A DNA stretch of 64,000 nt from Strix aluco (taxonomy: Eukaryota > Chordata > Aves > Strigiformes > Strigidae). The DNA is taken from positions 67,782,003-67,846,002 of the forward strand of contig NC_133933.1 of NCBI RefSeq assembly GCF_031877795.1, given 5' to 3'. A program made the translations under genes and the position numbers. Under the pieces are notes generated by a model. It searched no databases, had not been told where the DNA came from, and saw only the letters and a list, made by a program, of their open reading frames with translations. This document shows, in pieces, positions 1 through 11,900 of the stretch (within the stretch, counting starts at the first letter, position 1; each line of letters begins with the position of its first letter).

Positions 1-1144
1 ATAATGCACTTCTTACTAGAGAAAGTTTTGATAAAGTTGTGTTTCATCTTGTGATTCCTGAGATGTTACTGTTGAATTATGGAAGGTTTTTCTGCAGCAG
101 CTGTAAAATACTGGAAGAGTAAGAATATTGTTCAAAGGAACTGTGGCCTGTTTTGTCTTGCTTGTGCTGTTCTTTAGTCAGTCTGATTTACAGATCCATG
201 AAGGTCCATTCTTTTGTTGTTTTCATTCTTTCTTCCTCCTTCTTTCCTGGCTTTGTGGGATGTTTTTCAAGAACAAGTATATCATAATTGGTATCTTTTT
301 CTTCTGAGGCAGTGTGAAAAGCAAGGGTTTTTGGCAAATCAGAAAGCAATGCTGCAGGTCTGATTTGAAGTAAAAGGGTGACTAATGTAAGGGAAAAGGT
401 CCGGTTTTGTTTCAGTCAAAACTTAGTGCATCTTCAATAAATAAATAAATTTAATTTCTTTGTTTCATAGTTTGTTTGCACTCATTCTATATTTTAAGGT
501 TATTTTTGCAGGCACAGACTTGAAACAATTTCTAAAATTAAAACCTGAGACTGTAGCACAATTTTCTAATATAATCTGTGTTCATATGTAGCTTACAGAA
601 GATGAGTTTCTTATTCTGTAAGAATGTATTAAAATTCATGATTATTCTCCAGTATATTTTCTGAAAGATTGCAACTTTTGCTGCTTGCAGTGTTCATCTT
701 GCAGAGTTTTGGTAAATGACTAAAATGTGTGAAGCTTAATTATTAGAGCATTTCTATTTGACTCTGTTTGACTCTCTCTCTTGAAAGAGATATGAATATC
801 TACTGTTTCAGGTAGGGAGGAGGGAGGTACACCTTTGTGGTGTCAGTCTAATAGTTATTGAATAAGAACAGCTTAATCCTGCATTATGACCATATGATGT
901 ATAATCTATCCCCACATAAATTAGCTGACTTTTTAATGACGTCTTTTCAAGAATCTGCATAGTACTTGAGCAAAGGGAGACTTAAAATATTTTAAAGGTT
1001 ACGAGTAGATAAAAGTTTAAAGTTTCCTTAAATAGTTTGCAAATTTATGTCTTGCTGAATGATAATTTGCTTGAACAGATAGTAAGTTTTGAGATTTCCA
1101 TTGTTGGCTGAGCCTTTTGAAACTGTGCCTTTGTTGCTTTCCAG
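1..1144 (+). other. MTFR2 intron (3' part), no gene seen
   Basis: This AT-rich non-coding stretch ends in a pyrimidine-rich acceptor, with AG at 1143-1144, directly before the first visible MTFR2 exon. A short AAAT run lies near 438-452. I see no other exon or repeat I can name. The upstream exons of MTFR2 lie outside the window. Confidence 0.75.
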
Positions 1145-1362
1145 GACTGAATTATGGGGAAAAGAAAAACGTACAGTGTATCGTGACCTACATCCATCTA
1201 TAGCTTCAATACGAAGCGTTGTAAAACACAGTACACAAAAAGACTGTCTTGTTGATCAGGCAGCACTCCAGAAAATTTCTGCGCTTGAAGATGAGCTAAC
1301 CTTTCTTCGTGGTCAGATTGCTGCGATTGTTTCAGCACAGGCATTGGGAAGCATTCCATCAC
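1145..1362 (+). CDS. MTFR2: MTFR2 internal coding exon with coiled-coil segment
   Basis: This is the first visible coding exon of mitochondrial fission regulator 2, a family linked to mitochondrial fission and respiration. The exon opens with one base completing a codon, carries 72 full codons from Thr-Glu-Leu-Trp, and ends with one base of a split codon. The acceptor AG is at 1143-1144 and the donor GTAAGC starts at 1363. The hallmark is ALEDELTFLRGQIAAIV near the exon end, a short coiled-coil helix almost the same as in vertebrate MTFR proteins. The open frame starting upstream at 1089 and running past 1362 is intron read-through, so it was not used. The paralogue MTFR1 is possible from this exon alone; the later exons and the PDE7B neighbour decide for MTFR2. 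Confidence 0.9.
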
Positions 1363-2440
1363 GTAAGCCCTTCTGGTTTGAAGCAAACCAGTTTTCAGTT
1401 TTTTACTTTGGAGTTCCTGTTCACAGCTTGCCGTGTCTGGTATTGATAGAGAACATCTCTAACTTCTCTAATTAAAGTTACACCAGCTAAATGTACAGAA
1501 TACAGTATTTTGTTTCTCTTTTTAGTATTTGGTACTCCTCCCCCACTTCTATTTTGTGGCCTGTTTGCCAGTTTTGAATGCACTTGATCCTAAGGGATCT
1601 TTCTACTCATTTCCGTGTTTGTGAAGGAGCTTAGTAACAACACTATCCATAGGCTACCAATTACTGTTTAAAAAGTTACAGACTATTAATTATCTCTTTT
1701 GGGTTTTGTACTGTTTCTGACAAGTCATCAAAATAATGGATAGAAAAAGTATTCTAAGTCGGTCAGGTTCAGGCTTTAACACAAATGCTGCAAATAGATG
1801 TGTCATTAGAGTACCAAAGATGGAAGTTCATATTGGAGACCAACTATCTTGTGACTTTTTCCCTTTAAAAGTTTTGAGCTCTTGATTGTCTTACTTGCAG
1901 ACTAACCCCACTGTGGTGGTTGGAATATTTGGACTGGTGTGAGGTAGTTACTTTTGTGTGACATTGTGAGGCACCTCTGTGATTCAGTTAGCTGTTCTGT
2001 TGTCTCTTCTTTTGTCTCGTCTCCATTGCACTCAGTATTGTAGTCTATTTTACATGTTTTATGGTTATCTTTGCTTTGCTTTTGCTTCATGTGTTTTATT
2101 CTAACCTTCACACTGTTGGGAACGAACTGTATGTAGTAGCAGGCTGCTTTGCTGTGGAGTGTTGCTTTGCTGATTTATCTAGTGCTTAGACTGAAGATAC
2201 AAATAGAGAAAATCAGAGCAGCACAAGACACCTCAGACTGATCATTTCATGTGTTCTAAATCTGTGGCTTTGAAATAAAAAATGTTCTTTGTTTTAAATA
2301 GAATTCTTCTTTGGTATAATGTGTGAGGTATGTAAGAAAGTGCTTTAAGAGGGCTGTCTTACCTTGATGTTGCTTAATACTGTTAATTGTGAAGGTATAC
2401 TGCCTGAAAGTCACTACTTTTCTTTTCTAACTGCATCCAG
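1363..2440 (+). other. MTFR2 intron
   Basis: A 1.08 kb intron runs from GTAAGC at 1363 to AG at 2439-2440, preceded by a pyrimidine-rich tract. It is AT-rich, and I recognise no repeat or RNA gene in it. Confidence 0.85.
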
Positions 2441-2741
2441 AAGCCTTTAAAACATTCAGCACATCAGATGGATTTTACCCAGTGCCAGCCATGACTTCTA
2501 CGCCATTGCCCGTCTCTCACAATCACTTTGTAATTCCCTCGCCTCCTCCACTTCCTTCTGGTGTACCATCTGGTGTTGGTGCTAGTAATTTGGGAATTGA
2601 ACTTATAAAACAACGTCGTGCTGAAAGAAACAGTGGTTCAAATGCAGCTGGTAGTGCTGATCACCAGAGGACAAAGAACGTTCCTAGTATGATGGATGTT
2701 TTGAAAGACCTAAACAAAGTTCAGTTGCGAGCTACTGAGAG
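2441..2741 (+). CDS. MTFR2: MTFR2 internal coding exon, proline-rich segment and conserved VLKDLNKVQLR block
   Basis: This second visible MTFR2 exon begins with two bases that complete a Gln codon with the last base of 1145-1362, then reads AFKTFSTSDGF. It holds a proline-rich stretch (IPSPPPLPSGVPSG) and then a basic segment (ELIKQRRAERN). It ends in the family's conserved block NVPSMMDVLKDLNKVQLRATE plus two bases of an Arg codon. The acceptor is CATCCAG at 2434-2440 and the donor GTAGGT starts at 2742. The ATG at 2482 is internal, not a start. The proline run is short and is typical of the family rather than a specific enzyme signature; no catalytic function is expected. Confidence 0.92.
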
Positions 2742-5313
<2,572 letters not shown>

Positions 5314-6488
5314 TGACTGCTCTTTTCATGGATAGTTGCAGGGTTTTTATGTGTCTGCAACTTCTCTACAATGTTTTTAAGCCATCGGCCTAGGTAGTTG
5401 CTTTTTTCAAGTATAATCAAGGCAGAGAATGTCAAAGATCATTTATTTTGAGTGGACTTAGACTGGTAAATGCACTTCTAGATATGCCGAGAGGGAAAAC
5501 TTAGAAGGCTGACTCCAAAAATTCAGCTCACAGTTGATTGAACTATGGGCATTTGCTTCATGGTAAGTGGCAGGTATCCATGCATAGAAACTGTGTGTCT
5601 GGTTAGTAACACTAACTAGTTGTTGACTAATTTTACAAATAAAGATGCTAGGAAGGTGCAGAGAGGTCTGACTAACATGTGCTATGTGTTCAGAAATGAA
5701 AATGTAAGTATTGACTGTAATCTTTTTCTTTGAGGCAGCATCATTTCTGCACAGATTGTATCTTTATCCAGAATGAGATGTGATTCCGTATGCTGTTGCA
5801 AAGCCCATGAAAAATATAGTTTTTGCTATGAACAATAGAAGTGTGGTAGACAGAGCCATTGGACAAAGGTGATTCTGAGCGCTGGTTTCTGTAGAGGAGC
5901 CTGTGCAAGCTACTTCAGCTTCCACAGTCCAGCAGTACTGTTGGTTATTTGTTAGATTTCCACAAACCTCAGAACTGCTTAGATGAGATGGATAGAAATA
6001 ATTGGCAGTAATTTAAACTGTGTCTCTCTGCTTAGCAATTCTGTCTTTAGATCTTAAGAGTGAGATAAAGGTTTGGACTGGCATTCGTTAGCTCAGTGGA
6101 GGGAAATAATAATGCAGAATGTATAATGGAAATCTAGACGTTCTTTGAAGGCTGCTACTTATACGCATGGCTAGCTGTTTGGCTGAAAACTTAGTTTTCC
6201 TTAAGGAGTGTGTTTCTAGCTATAATTTTTTTTTTTTTTTTTTTAAATTTCAGCTGCCACAAGGATTTTGCAAGTGAAATGTAGCATATTTACAGACTAG
6301 TGAGTCAACAGCTCTGGTGCAGTCTTAATAAATTTCCCTGTTGACTTGGTTTTTTTTCCCCCAAAGGAAAAATTAGAAACTTCTTAAAAATAGCCAGGCT
6401 TGTATTTTGGATGCTGCAGACCATTGCATTGCATAGCTGACATACCTGAGTCTAGATGCAAAGGTCAAAGTTAGATCCTGGAACGCCT

Positions 6489-7093
6489 TGTCCTGGTTTC
6501 GGCTGGGATAGGGTTAATTTTCTTCCTGGTAGCTGGTACAGTGCTGTGTTTTGGATTTAGTGTGAGAATAATGTTGATAACACACTGATGTTTTAGTTGT
6601 TGCTAAGTAACACTTACCTAAGTTAAGGACTTTTCAGTTTCCCATGCTCTGCCAGCAAGGAGGTGCACAAGAAGCTGGGAAGGAGCGTGGGCAGGAGAGC
6701 TGACCTGAACTAGCCAAAGGGATATTCCATACCGTAGGATGTCATGCTCAGTATATAAACCGGGGGGAGCTGGCTGGGGAGGGGGGATCGCTGATCGGGC
6801 ATCGGTCAGTGGGTGGTGACCCACTGAGCATCACTTGTCTTTTCTTGGGTTTTATTGCTCTCTCTTTTTGTTATCTTCCTTTTCATTACTGTTGTTATTA
6901 TTGTATTTTATTATTATTTTTATTATTATATGTTATTCTGCTTTAGTTAAGCTGTTCTTATGTTGACCCACAAGTCTTACTTTTTTTTTTTCTCCCCCCC
7001 CTCCAATTCTTCTCCCCATCCTACTGGGAAGCGGGGGGGAGTGAGCGAGTGGCTACATGGTGCTTAATTGCTGTCTGGGGCTAAATCATGACA
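6489..7093 (+). mobile_element. Solo LTR of an ERVL-like avian endogenous retrovirus
   Basis: The element starts TGTCCTGGTTTCGGCTGG and ends GGGGCTAAATCATGACA, so it has the TG...CA ends of an LTR. Its text is one I recognise as a very common ERVL-type LTR of neoavian birds; the class name is from memory and was not searched. It has a TATA box at 6752-6759, a T/TTA-rich stretch at 6888-6950, and a C-rich tract near 6990-7005. No gag, pol or env sequence and no second LTR are present, so it is a solo copy left by recombination. CTTGT occurs on both sides (6487-6491 and 7094-7098), but the left copy overlaps the first bases of the LTR, so the target-site duplication is uncertain. The LTR lies in the MTFR2 intron, sense to the gene. 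Confidence 0.85.
6752..6759 (+). promoter_or_regulatory. TATA box of the solo LTR
   Basis: TATATAAA is followed by a G/C-rich stretch about where initiation would be expected. It is the core promoter of the LTR and points in the direction of MTFR2 transcription, upstream of the last MTFR2 exon. Activity is unknown. Confidence 0.6.
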
Positions 7094-7430
7094 CTTGTTT
7101 ATGGAATAGCTTTTGTTCCGGGATTTAACAGCTGAATTATGAAGTCCTGGAAGAGAGATTGCTTAAGGCCAGCATAATCAGGAGTAGATACAGAAAGATG
7201 GGATTTTTCTGGTTAAAGCAGAATAATCTCATGAGTTTGTAATCAAGGCTCTAATAGTTTACTCTTGAGTGTTTTGAAGAATAAATGTACTTAAAGTAAT
7301 TGCACAGGCTTACTATTTTATTCTTCCTGCGCTAAGAGAAGTGCATCAACTCTTCCAAACTGTCTTTATTGTAAACATCTCATTCAGTAGTGCTGGGTAT
7401 AATTTTGTTTAACTTCAACCTGCTCCCCAG

Positions 7431-7508
7431 GTTGGACGTTGCAGTCTGAAGCCAACTGCAAAATCTAGCCTTACAAGAACTGATGAAGTTAAGCAGGTAC
7501 CAACGTGA
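7431..7508 (+). CDS. MTFR2: MTFR2 last coding exon with stop codon
   Basis: The last exon reads VGRCSLKPTAKSSLTRTDEV..., 25 codons, then TGA at 7506-7508. The acceptor is CTCCCCAG and joins the phase-0 end of 5088-5274. The tail carries LKPTAK, which resembles the LKPTGK near the end of MTFR1 as I remember it. The tail appears shorter than in human MTFR2, which I recall having about 40 residues after the SSPE motif. Because only 25 codons are involved, the assignment rests on the splice site, the matching phase, the motif and the poly(A) signals that follow. Confidence 0.82.
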   Translation, partial: VGRCSLKPTAKSSLTRTDEVKQVPT

Positions 7509-8360
7509 AAAGTGAGAGCTTGTATTTAACTGATGGAGACTTCTGAGGAAACTTCACAGTGTGTGTAAGTGGTGGGTCCACTTTGAAACTGCTGTAAGGT
7601 GCTGTGATGTGTTCTAGCACATGTCTCTCCTATGCTATTGAAGTTTGAGTAGGGTTTGTAAAATTGGCTTTTCCTTCTCCTTAGTTTCCCAGCAGCCAAA
7701 CTTGTGAATGTGATGCTTTTATGAGAAGCATAGACCTAAAAGAAGGCTTTTATTGTCATGGAGCAGTGTCTTTGAAACCTGGGAAATGTAGGAAAGAAGT
7801 GAGTGCGAGAGAAAAAATAAGTATTGGTGTAGCAGCTGAGGTGTGCGCTCTTTTTGCACTCCAGTGTAAATAATGAGGAAGTGTAAACTTTTTGTTCGTG
7901 TGTTATGTATAACTGACTGTATATAATGGTAGCTAATATTGTTTCATTAGAATGGTATAGTTGCTTCAGTTTTCCTTGCAGTTTGGTGATGCAACTCCAT
8001 ATTCCATGTGCAAACAGTATTCTAATTTATTTTGGGTGAGTAGATGAACTTTTATGTTTGTGAAACTTAGTGCTGTAAGTAAACTGCAGGTTGTCTGTTA
8101 AATGCCTGTAATATGGGGGAGTTGTGTTCTGAAATAAAGACCTTGTAGAGAGATCTACTAGCACATAGTCTAAATTCTATATGTAAATAAACATTACCTC
8201 TCTCCTTGGCTTCTCCATACTAAGTCTATTTTGTTCACAAGAGTTCATAAAATAAAATTTACTTTTTATCATGAGGTGTGTGGTACTGGTGTTTTGTGTG
8301 GCAGGCTAACTTTTTTGTATATTAAGAACTGACCATATCAGACAATTTCTTAAATAAATT
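7509..8360 (+). other. MTFR2: MTFR2 3' untranslated region (end not fixed)
   Basis: This is the non-coding continuation after the TGA. Four AATAAA hexamers occur at 8133-8138, 8186-8191, 8251-8256 and 8353-8358. The first would give a UTR of about 650 bases. Which signal is used cannot be told from the sequence alone. Confidence 0.6.
8133..8138 (+). terminator. MTFR2: Candidate MTFR2 poly(A) signal
   Basis: AATAAA lies about 625 bases after the stop codon, the first hexamer of this form I see in the 3' UTR. A GT-rich stretch lies further downstream (about 8275-8300). The hexamers at 8186, 8251 and 8353 are alternatives. Confidence 0.45.
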
Positions 8361-9941
8361 GTATTAAATTAATGGAAATAGAGCTTATATTTTTCCTGCC
8401 AGAGTCCTAGATGGAGTCCCTTACTCACAAGTTTATTCAATCCACTGCTTACAATAGGTGCCTTTACTTAATCTTTTGGCTAATGATCCTGATGTATAAA
8501 ACAAAAATCCTGTCAATTAGACTGTTGAATGTGTCCCTTATATGTCCTGTGTTTCTTCTTTTTCCCTGCTAACTTACACAGAGTAGACTGGCAGCTGGAT
8601 TCCCTCTTACTGCTGATTCTTATTTGCACAGTTGTAAGAAATTACTGTGCAAATTCCCCATACCTCTGGTTTAATTTTAAAAGTTTTCTTTTGACTAAAA
8701 CTGGATCTTAAGTGATTTGTTATTTTATGTCTTCTAGGTATTTCTTTTAATTCAGTAATTATTGAACTTTATCACGTTCTCCCATTCCTTTCTCAGTCCA
8801 TAACAGAGTGACCTTCCCTTTCTTTCCACTTTAAAAATATGCATTTGCTGCATTCTCTATCTAAACTTGACAACTGCTATGAAATCTGTACAGAATAGCC
8901 GATTTGACCCTGTATTTAACAATCTCACCCTCTTCTGTCAAAGCTCCCCACTGTCTTTTGTCTGCTGCTCTGGTCTCTGATATATACTAGGTCAGCAGGG
9001 AGCAACGGTGAAGGAAGGCCATGCAGTGCCTGCAGAAGGGGGATATGAAGTCAGGTGAGTCCCAGTCAGCATAAAGCCTATGAATCAGCTCCCTTTTTTG
9101 CTCACTATCTGCAGTGTGATGAGTTAGAGCGAGTTATCTCCTGTGTTATATCAGCATTTGTAGATCCAGGGGATCTCAGGGCTTGTGGCCATTCTGTTGT
9201 GACTGACAAACATGAAGGTGCAATTCTTGCTGTGAGAAACTGAATTAATCTGCAAAAGCCTGAATACAGTAGTCTTCTTTCTCTCCTACTTCAGTTGCTT
9301 TATGTGACCAGCAGCTGCTTCTCTTCAGGAAGAACTATTGTTTTGGACTGCTTTTGTATTTTTATTTTCTGTTCTCTCCAGAGTTCATCATTTAACTACA
9401 GGTTTGGCCTACAGGAGTATTTTGCAGTGGGAATTTTGAATTTGAAAGTGTCTTTTCATTTTGGAAATGTCTTAGTATCTCTTAAACCAAGGATCTAGTG
9501 TCAAACTTCAGAAGCGTCTGCAAATTCTACTGAGGTGTGTGACCCTTCAGGTTGTTGGGTACTATCTCTGATTTTTGTGTCAGTCTGATGTGAATTGTGC
9601 AGTAAGGTAGTTTGTATAGCTGATCTTCCTTAAGGAAAAGTGTAAGTCATGGGCCATGTGATTTTTTTCAACTGTGCACTACCTACACATGTTACGAGAA
9701 CAGATTCTTTGGTTTATGTATTTCCACATGTTAATTAGGCTAGGCACTGAGCCCTGCTATACCTTGAAGTCTGTGGGTGGCATCTGGTAACATCTGACAC
9801 TTCTTCAGTACTAAGAAGTTGCAAAACATAGACAGGGATGCTTAGTAATGAAAAGGTTACACCCATTGGCAGAGATTTTTCTGTCTTTCAGAACTAACAG
9901 AAAGGTGGCTTTGTCATCTTACTTTCTTTGACTAAAACATC
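8361..9941. other. Intergenic sequence, nothing recognised
   Basis: AT-rich sequence downstream of MTFR2. The open frames at 8529, 9055 and 9295 are short, lack good codon character and have no recognisable motif. Confidence 0.6.
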
Positions 9942-10404
9942 TGTATCAACAATTTGGAAGCAACTTGAGATCCTCTAAGGTTATCCATGCCCACCTAGAA
10001 TCCATGCCCTTGTTCTGCTGATCGGGGATGCCAATTAGACACCAGAGTGAAAAGAGTAGGCTTATTTTACTGCTAATAATCAAAGGATATAACCAAGTAA
10101 TACAGAAAATAAGCAATAAGAAAAATACAGAATAGTACACTTAATTATTACTGCATACATATACATGCATTCTTATAGAAAATAAGAATAAGCAAGGTAA
10201 TGCACCTAATCATTACTACACGATGGGGAGAACAGTGATTAAGAAAGATACATCACCACTTTCGTACCAACATCCAGATCCGCAGTCGCTGGGGAGCCCC
10301 AGTTGCAGTGAGGATCTGGAGTACCTTTCTCTGCAAGTGGAAAGTCCTACGTGATGTGTCCCTCCGTAGGCGAGGCATCCAAAGTTGGAGCAAGAGGGTC
10401 CAGG

Positions 10405-10412
10405 CTTATATA
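10405..10412 (-). promoter_or_regulatory. TATA box of the minus-strand LTR-like element
   Basis: The minus strand reads TATATAAG in the context GGTATATAAGCCTGG, the usual look of a retroviral LTR core promoter. Transcription from here would run toward the MTFR2 3' end, antisense to it. Confidence 0.55.
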
Positions 10413-10525
10413 CCAAAAACCAGCAAGTCAGAATGACTGGCACCTTTCTTTGAGCGGAAACATCCTGTTTCATCCTCCTGTTGGATTCCACCGAAAGCCT
10501 GGCCCCAGGGATCAGGGGGGAGAAT

Positions 10526-10648
10526 CAAGGGAGTTTCCAACAAGGCCAAACACCTGGGTTCTCAGCCTTGAACAAGGCCAAACAGAACCAAGGGAGTTTC
10601 TTTATCTACTTGGTTCTGTTCCCGCAAAGTTTCCAACAAGGCCATACA
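10526..10648 (-). repeat. Short direct repeats in the LTR upstream region
   Basis: Three near-identical 14-base copies (AACAAGGCCAAACA type) and two 12-base copies (CAAGGGAGTTTC) interleave in 123 bases, about 120-240 bases upstream of the TATA box on the minus strand. Such arrays are typical of LTR enhancers. Confidence 0.6.
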
Positions 10649-11269
10649 AGGAAAGTTGGATACATTCTCACGACATTTCATCCTCACTACTGCTTACATT
10701 TTGCCTAACCTATGTCTTTCACTAGTGAGCATACATATTTCATTAATGATCAGATACTAATAATAAACGCTAATGGTAATACAGATTTTACTAATGAGCA
10801 GATACTAATAATGGATAACGTTTGGTTGTGAGGTTCATCTAGAGGTCAACTTTGTTTCAGAGCCTATTATTCAGGCACTACAGCCCTGTTTACCTACAAC
10901 TAACCTCATTTACATAAAGTCACTGACTGAATTGCTCAATCATAATGTAACTCTTAGAGATGCAGTAGTGATATGGGGGAGGAGGAAGAGGCTCGGGAAC
11001 ATGAGCTCTCTATTGGTCTGCTGGAACAAATCTTGTGAAATGTTGTGCCTTCTTATTATCACTGAAGAAGTCTGGAAAATTTATTCTCCCACTACTCCTG
11101 ATGAATTTTTGGACAGGATGTCTTCCTTCAGGAGTTGCTGGGGAAGTCTCTGGAATGAAAGTTGGTTTTGTTTTTTCACTAGAAAGACTAAGAAATATGT
11201 AGTGTATATCCAGTTTTTCAATTGATAAAATTGAAACAAGAATAAATGTTTCAAATGTTTTGAGTAAAT

Positions 11270-11900
11270 AGGGCTAGAAGGAAAAGTACAGTGTGGATGT
11301 TTAAAAGCACTCTTAAGGATTTTTCCCTAGGAGATCCTAAGAGATTTGAGTTCTCTATCGGTGAGCTTCCTATTACAAGGAGACTAATAAATACAACTCT
11401 GAACTCTCAGAATATCACAGTTTGCTAACATACTCCTATAATATACCAGACCTGTGCAGATACTCACGACTGGTGAGGGACAATTGATATATAAGCTGTC
11501 ATCTCTCTCTATGTGTAGGTACAGAGTTTTTGGCGAAAGGCTCAGCAGAGAATATGCAACAGTATTCGCTGCCCTCAGTCTATTCCTCTTTTCAGGAATT
11601 AATTACATTGTTCCTTAGTCCTACCTAAATAGTTAAATTATATATCGGGCTCTTGCAAAAGCCTAATTGACAGGGGGATCCAGCTAAACAAGTTATCCTT
11701 TGAATTACTGATCAGAAGCCTTGGGAAAAGAAAGTCCTGCGGGCAAGACTATTGAAGCAACCGGTGTCGCAATGTAGTAAGGTCTGCAGCCAGATTTCAC
11801 TTCTGCTTTATCTGAAATCTGTTTGCCAGTGATTGTAGGTATCCAGGAGACATTTGTAACCCCGATTCCTATACCAGGTTCTCAGATCCCCATGTGATCT
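11270..11900. other. Unidentified segment of unlike composition, possibly a repeat remnant
   Basis: This stretch holds more CpG and GC-rich words than the AT-rich DNA around it, for example CTATCGGTGAGC, CCTGCGGGCAAG and ACCGGTGTCGCAATG. It also holds a TATA-like word near 11489-11496. It has no long open frame on either strand. It could be an old LTR or DNA-transposon remnant; I cannot name it. Confidence 0.3.

Larger units (their letters stand above)
9942..10920 (-). mobile_element. LTR-like element of an avian endogenous retrovirus, minus strand
   Basis: On the minus strand this reads as an LTR: an upstream part with short tandem repeats, a TATA box (plus-strand 10405-10412), then about 440 bases ending ...TTGATACA at 9942. 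The upstream part has three copies of AACAAGGCCAAACA or near it (10539-10552, 10571-10584, 10635-10648). It also has two copies of CAAGGGAGTTTC (10526-10537, 10589-10600) and two of CAGATACTAATAAT (10751-10764, 10799-10812). Its composition is richer in GC and CpG than the flanks. The right end is uncertain and I found no clear target-site duplication. No retroviral genes accompany it. The family is not named; a search of an avian repeat library would settle it. Confidence 0.65.

Noticed and set aside
1089..1475. 128-codon frame taken as a complete small gene
   Set aside because: Its middle is the MTFR2 exon 1145-1362 with splice signals on both sides; both ends are intron read-through.
10216..10725. 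91- to 124-codon frames on both strands
   Set aside because: They lie inside the LTR-like element, overlap each other in opposite directions and cross its TATA box.
6489..10920. The two LTR-like elements as ends of a single provirus
   Set aside because: They are in opposite orientation with different sequence, and the last MTFR2 exon lies between them.
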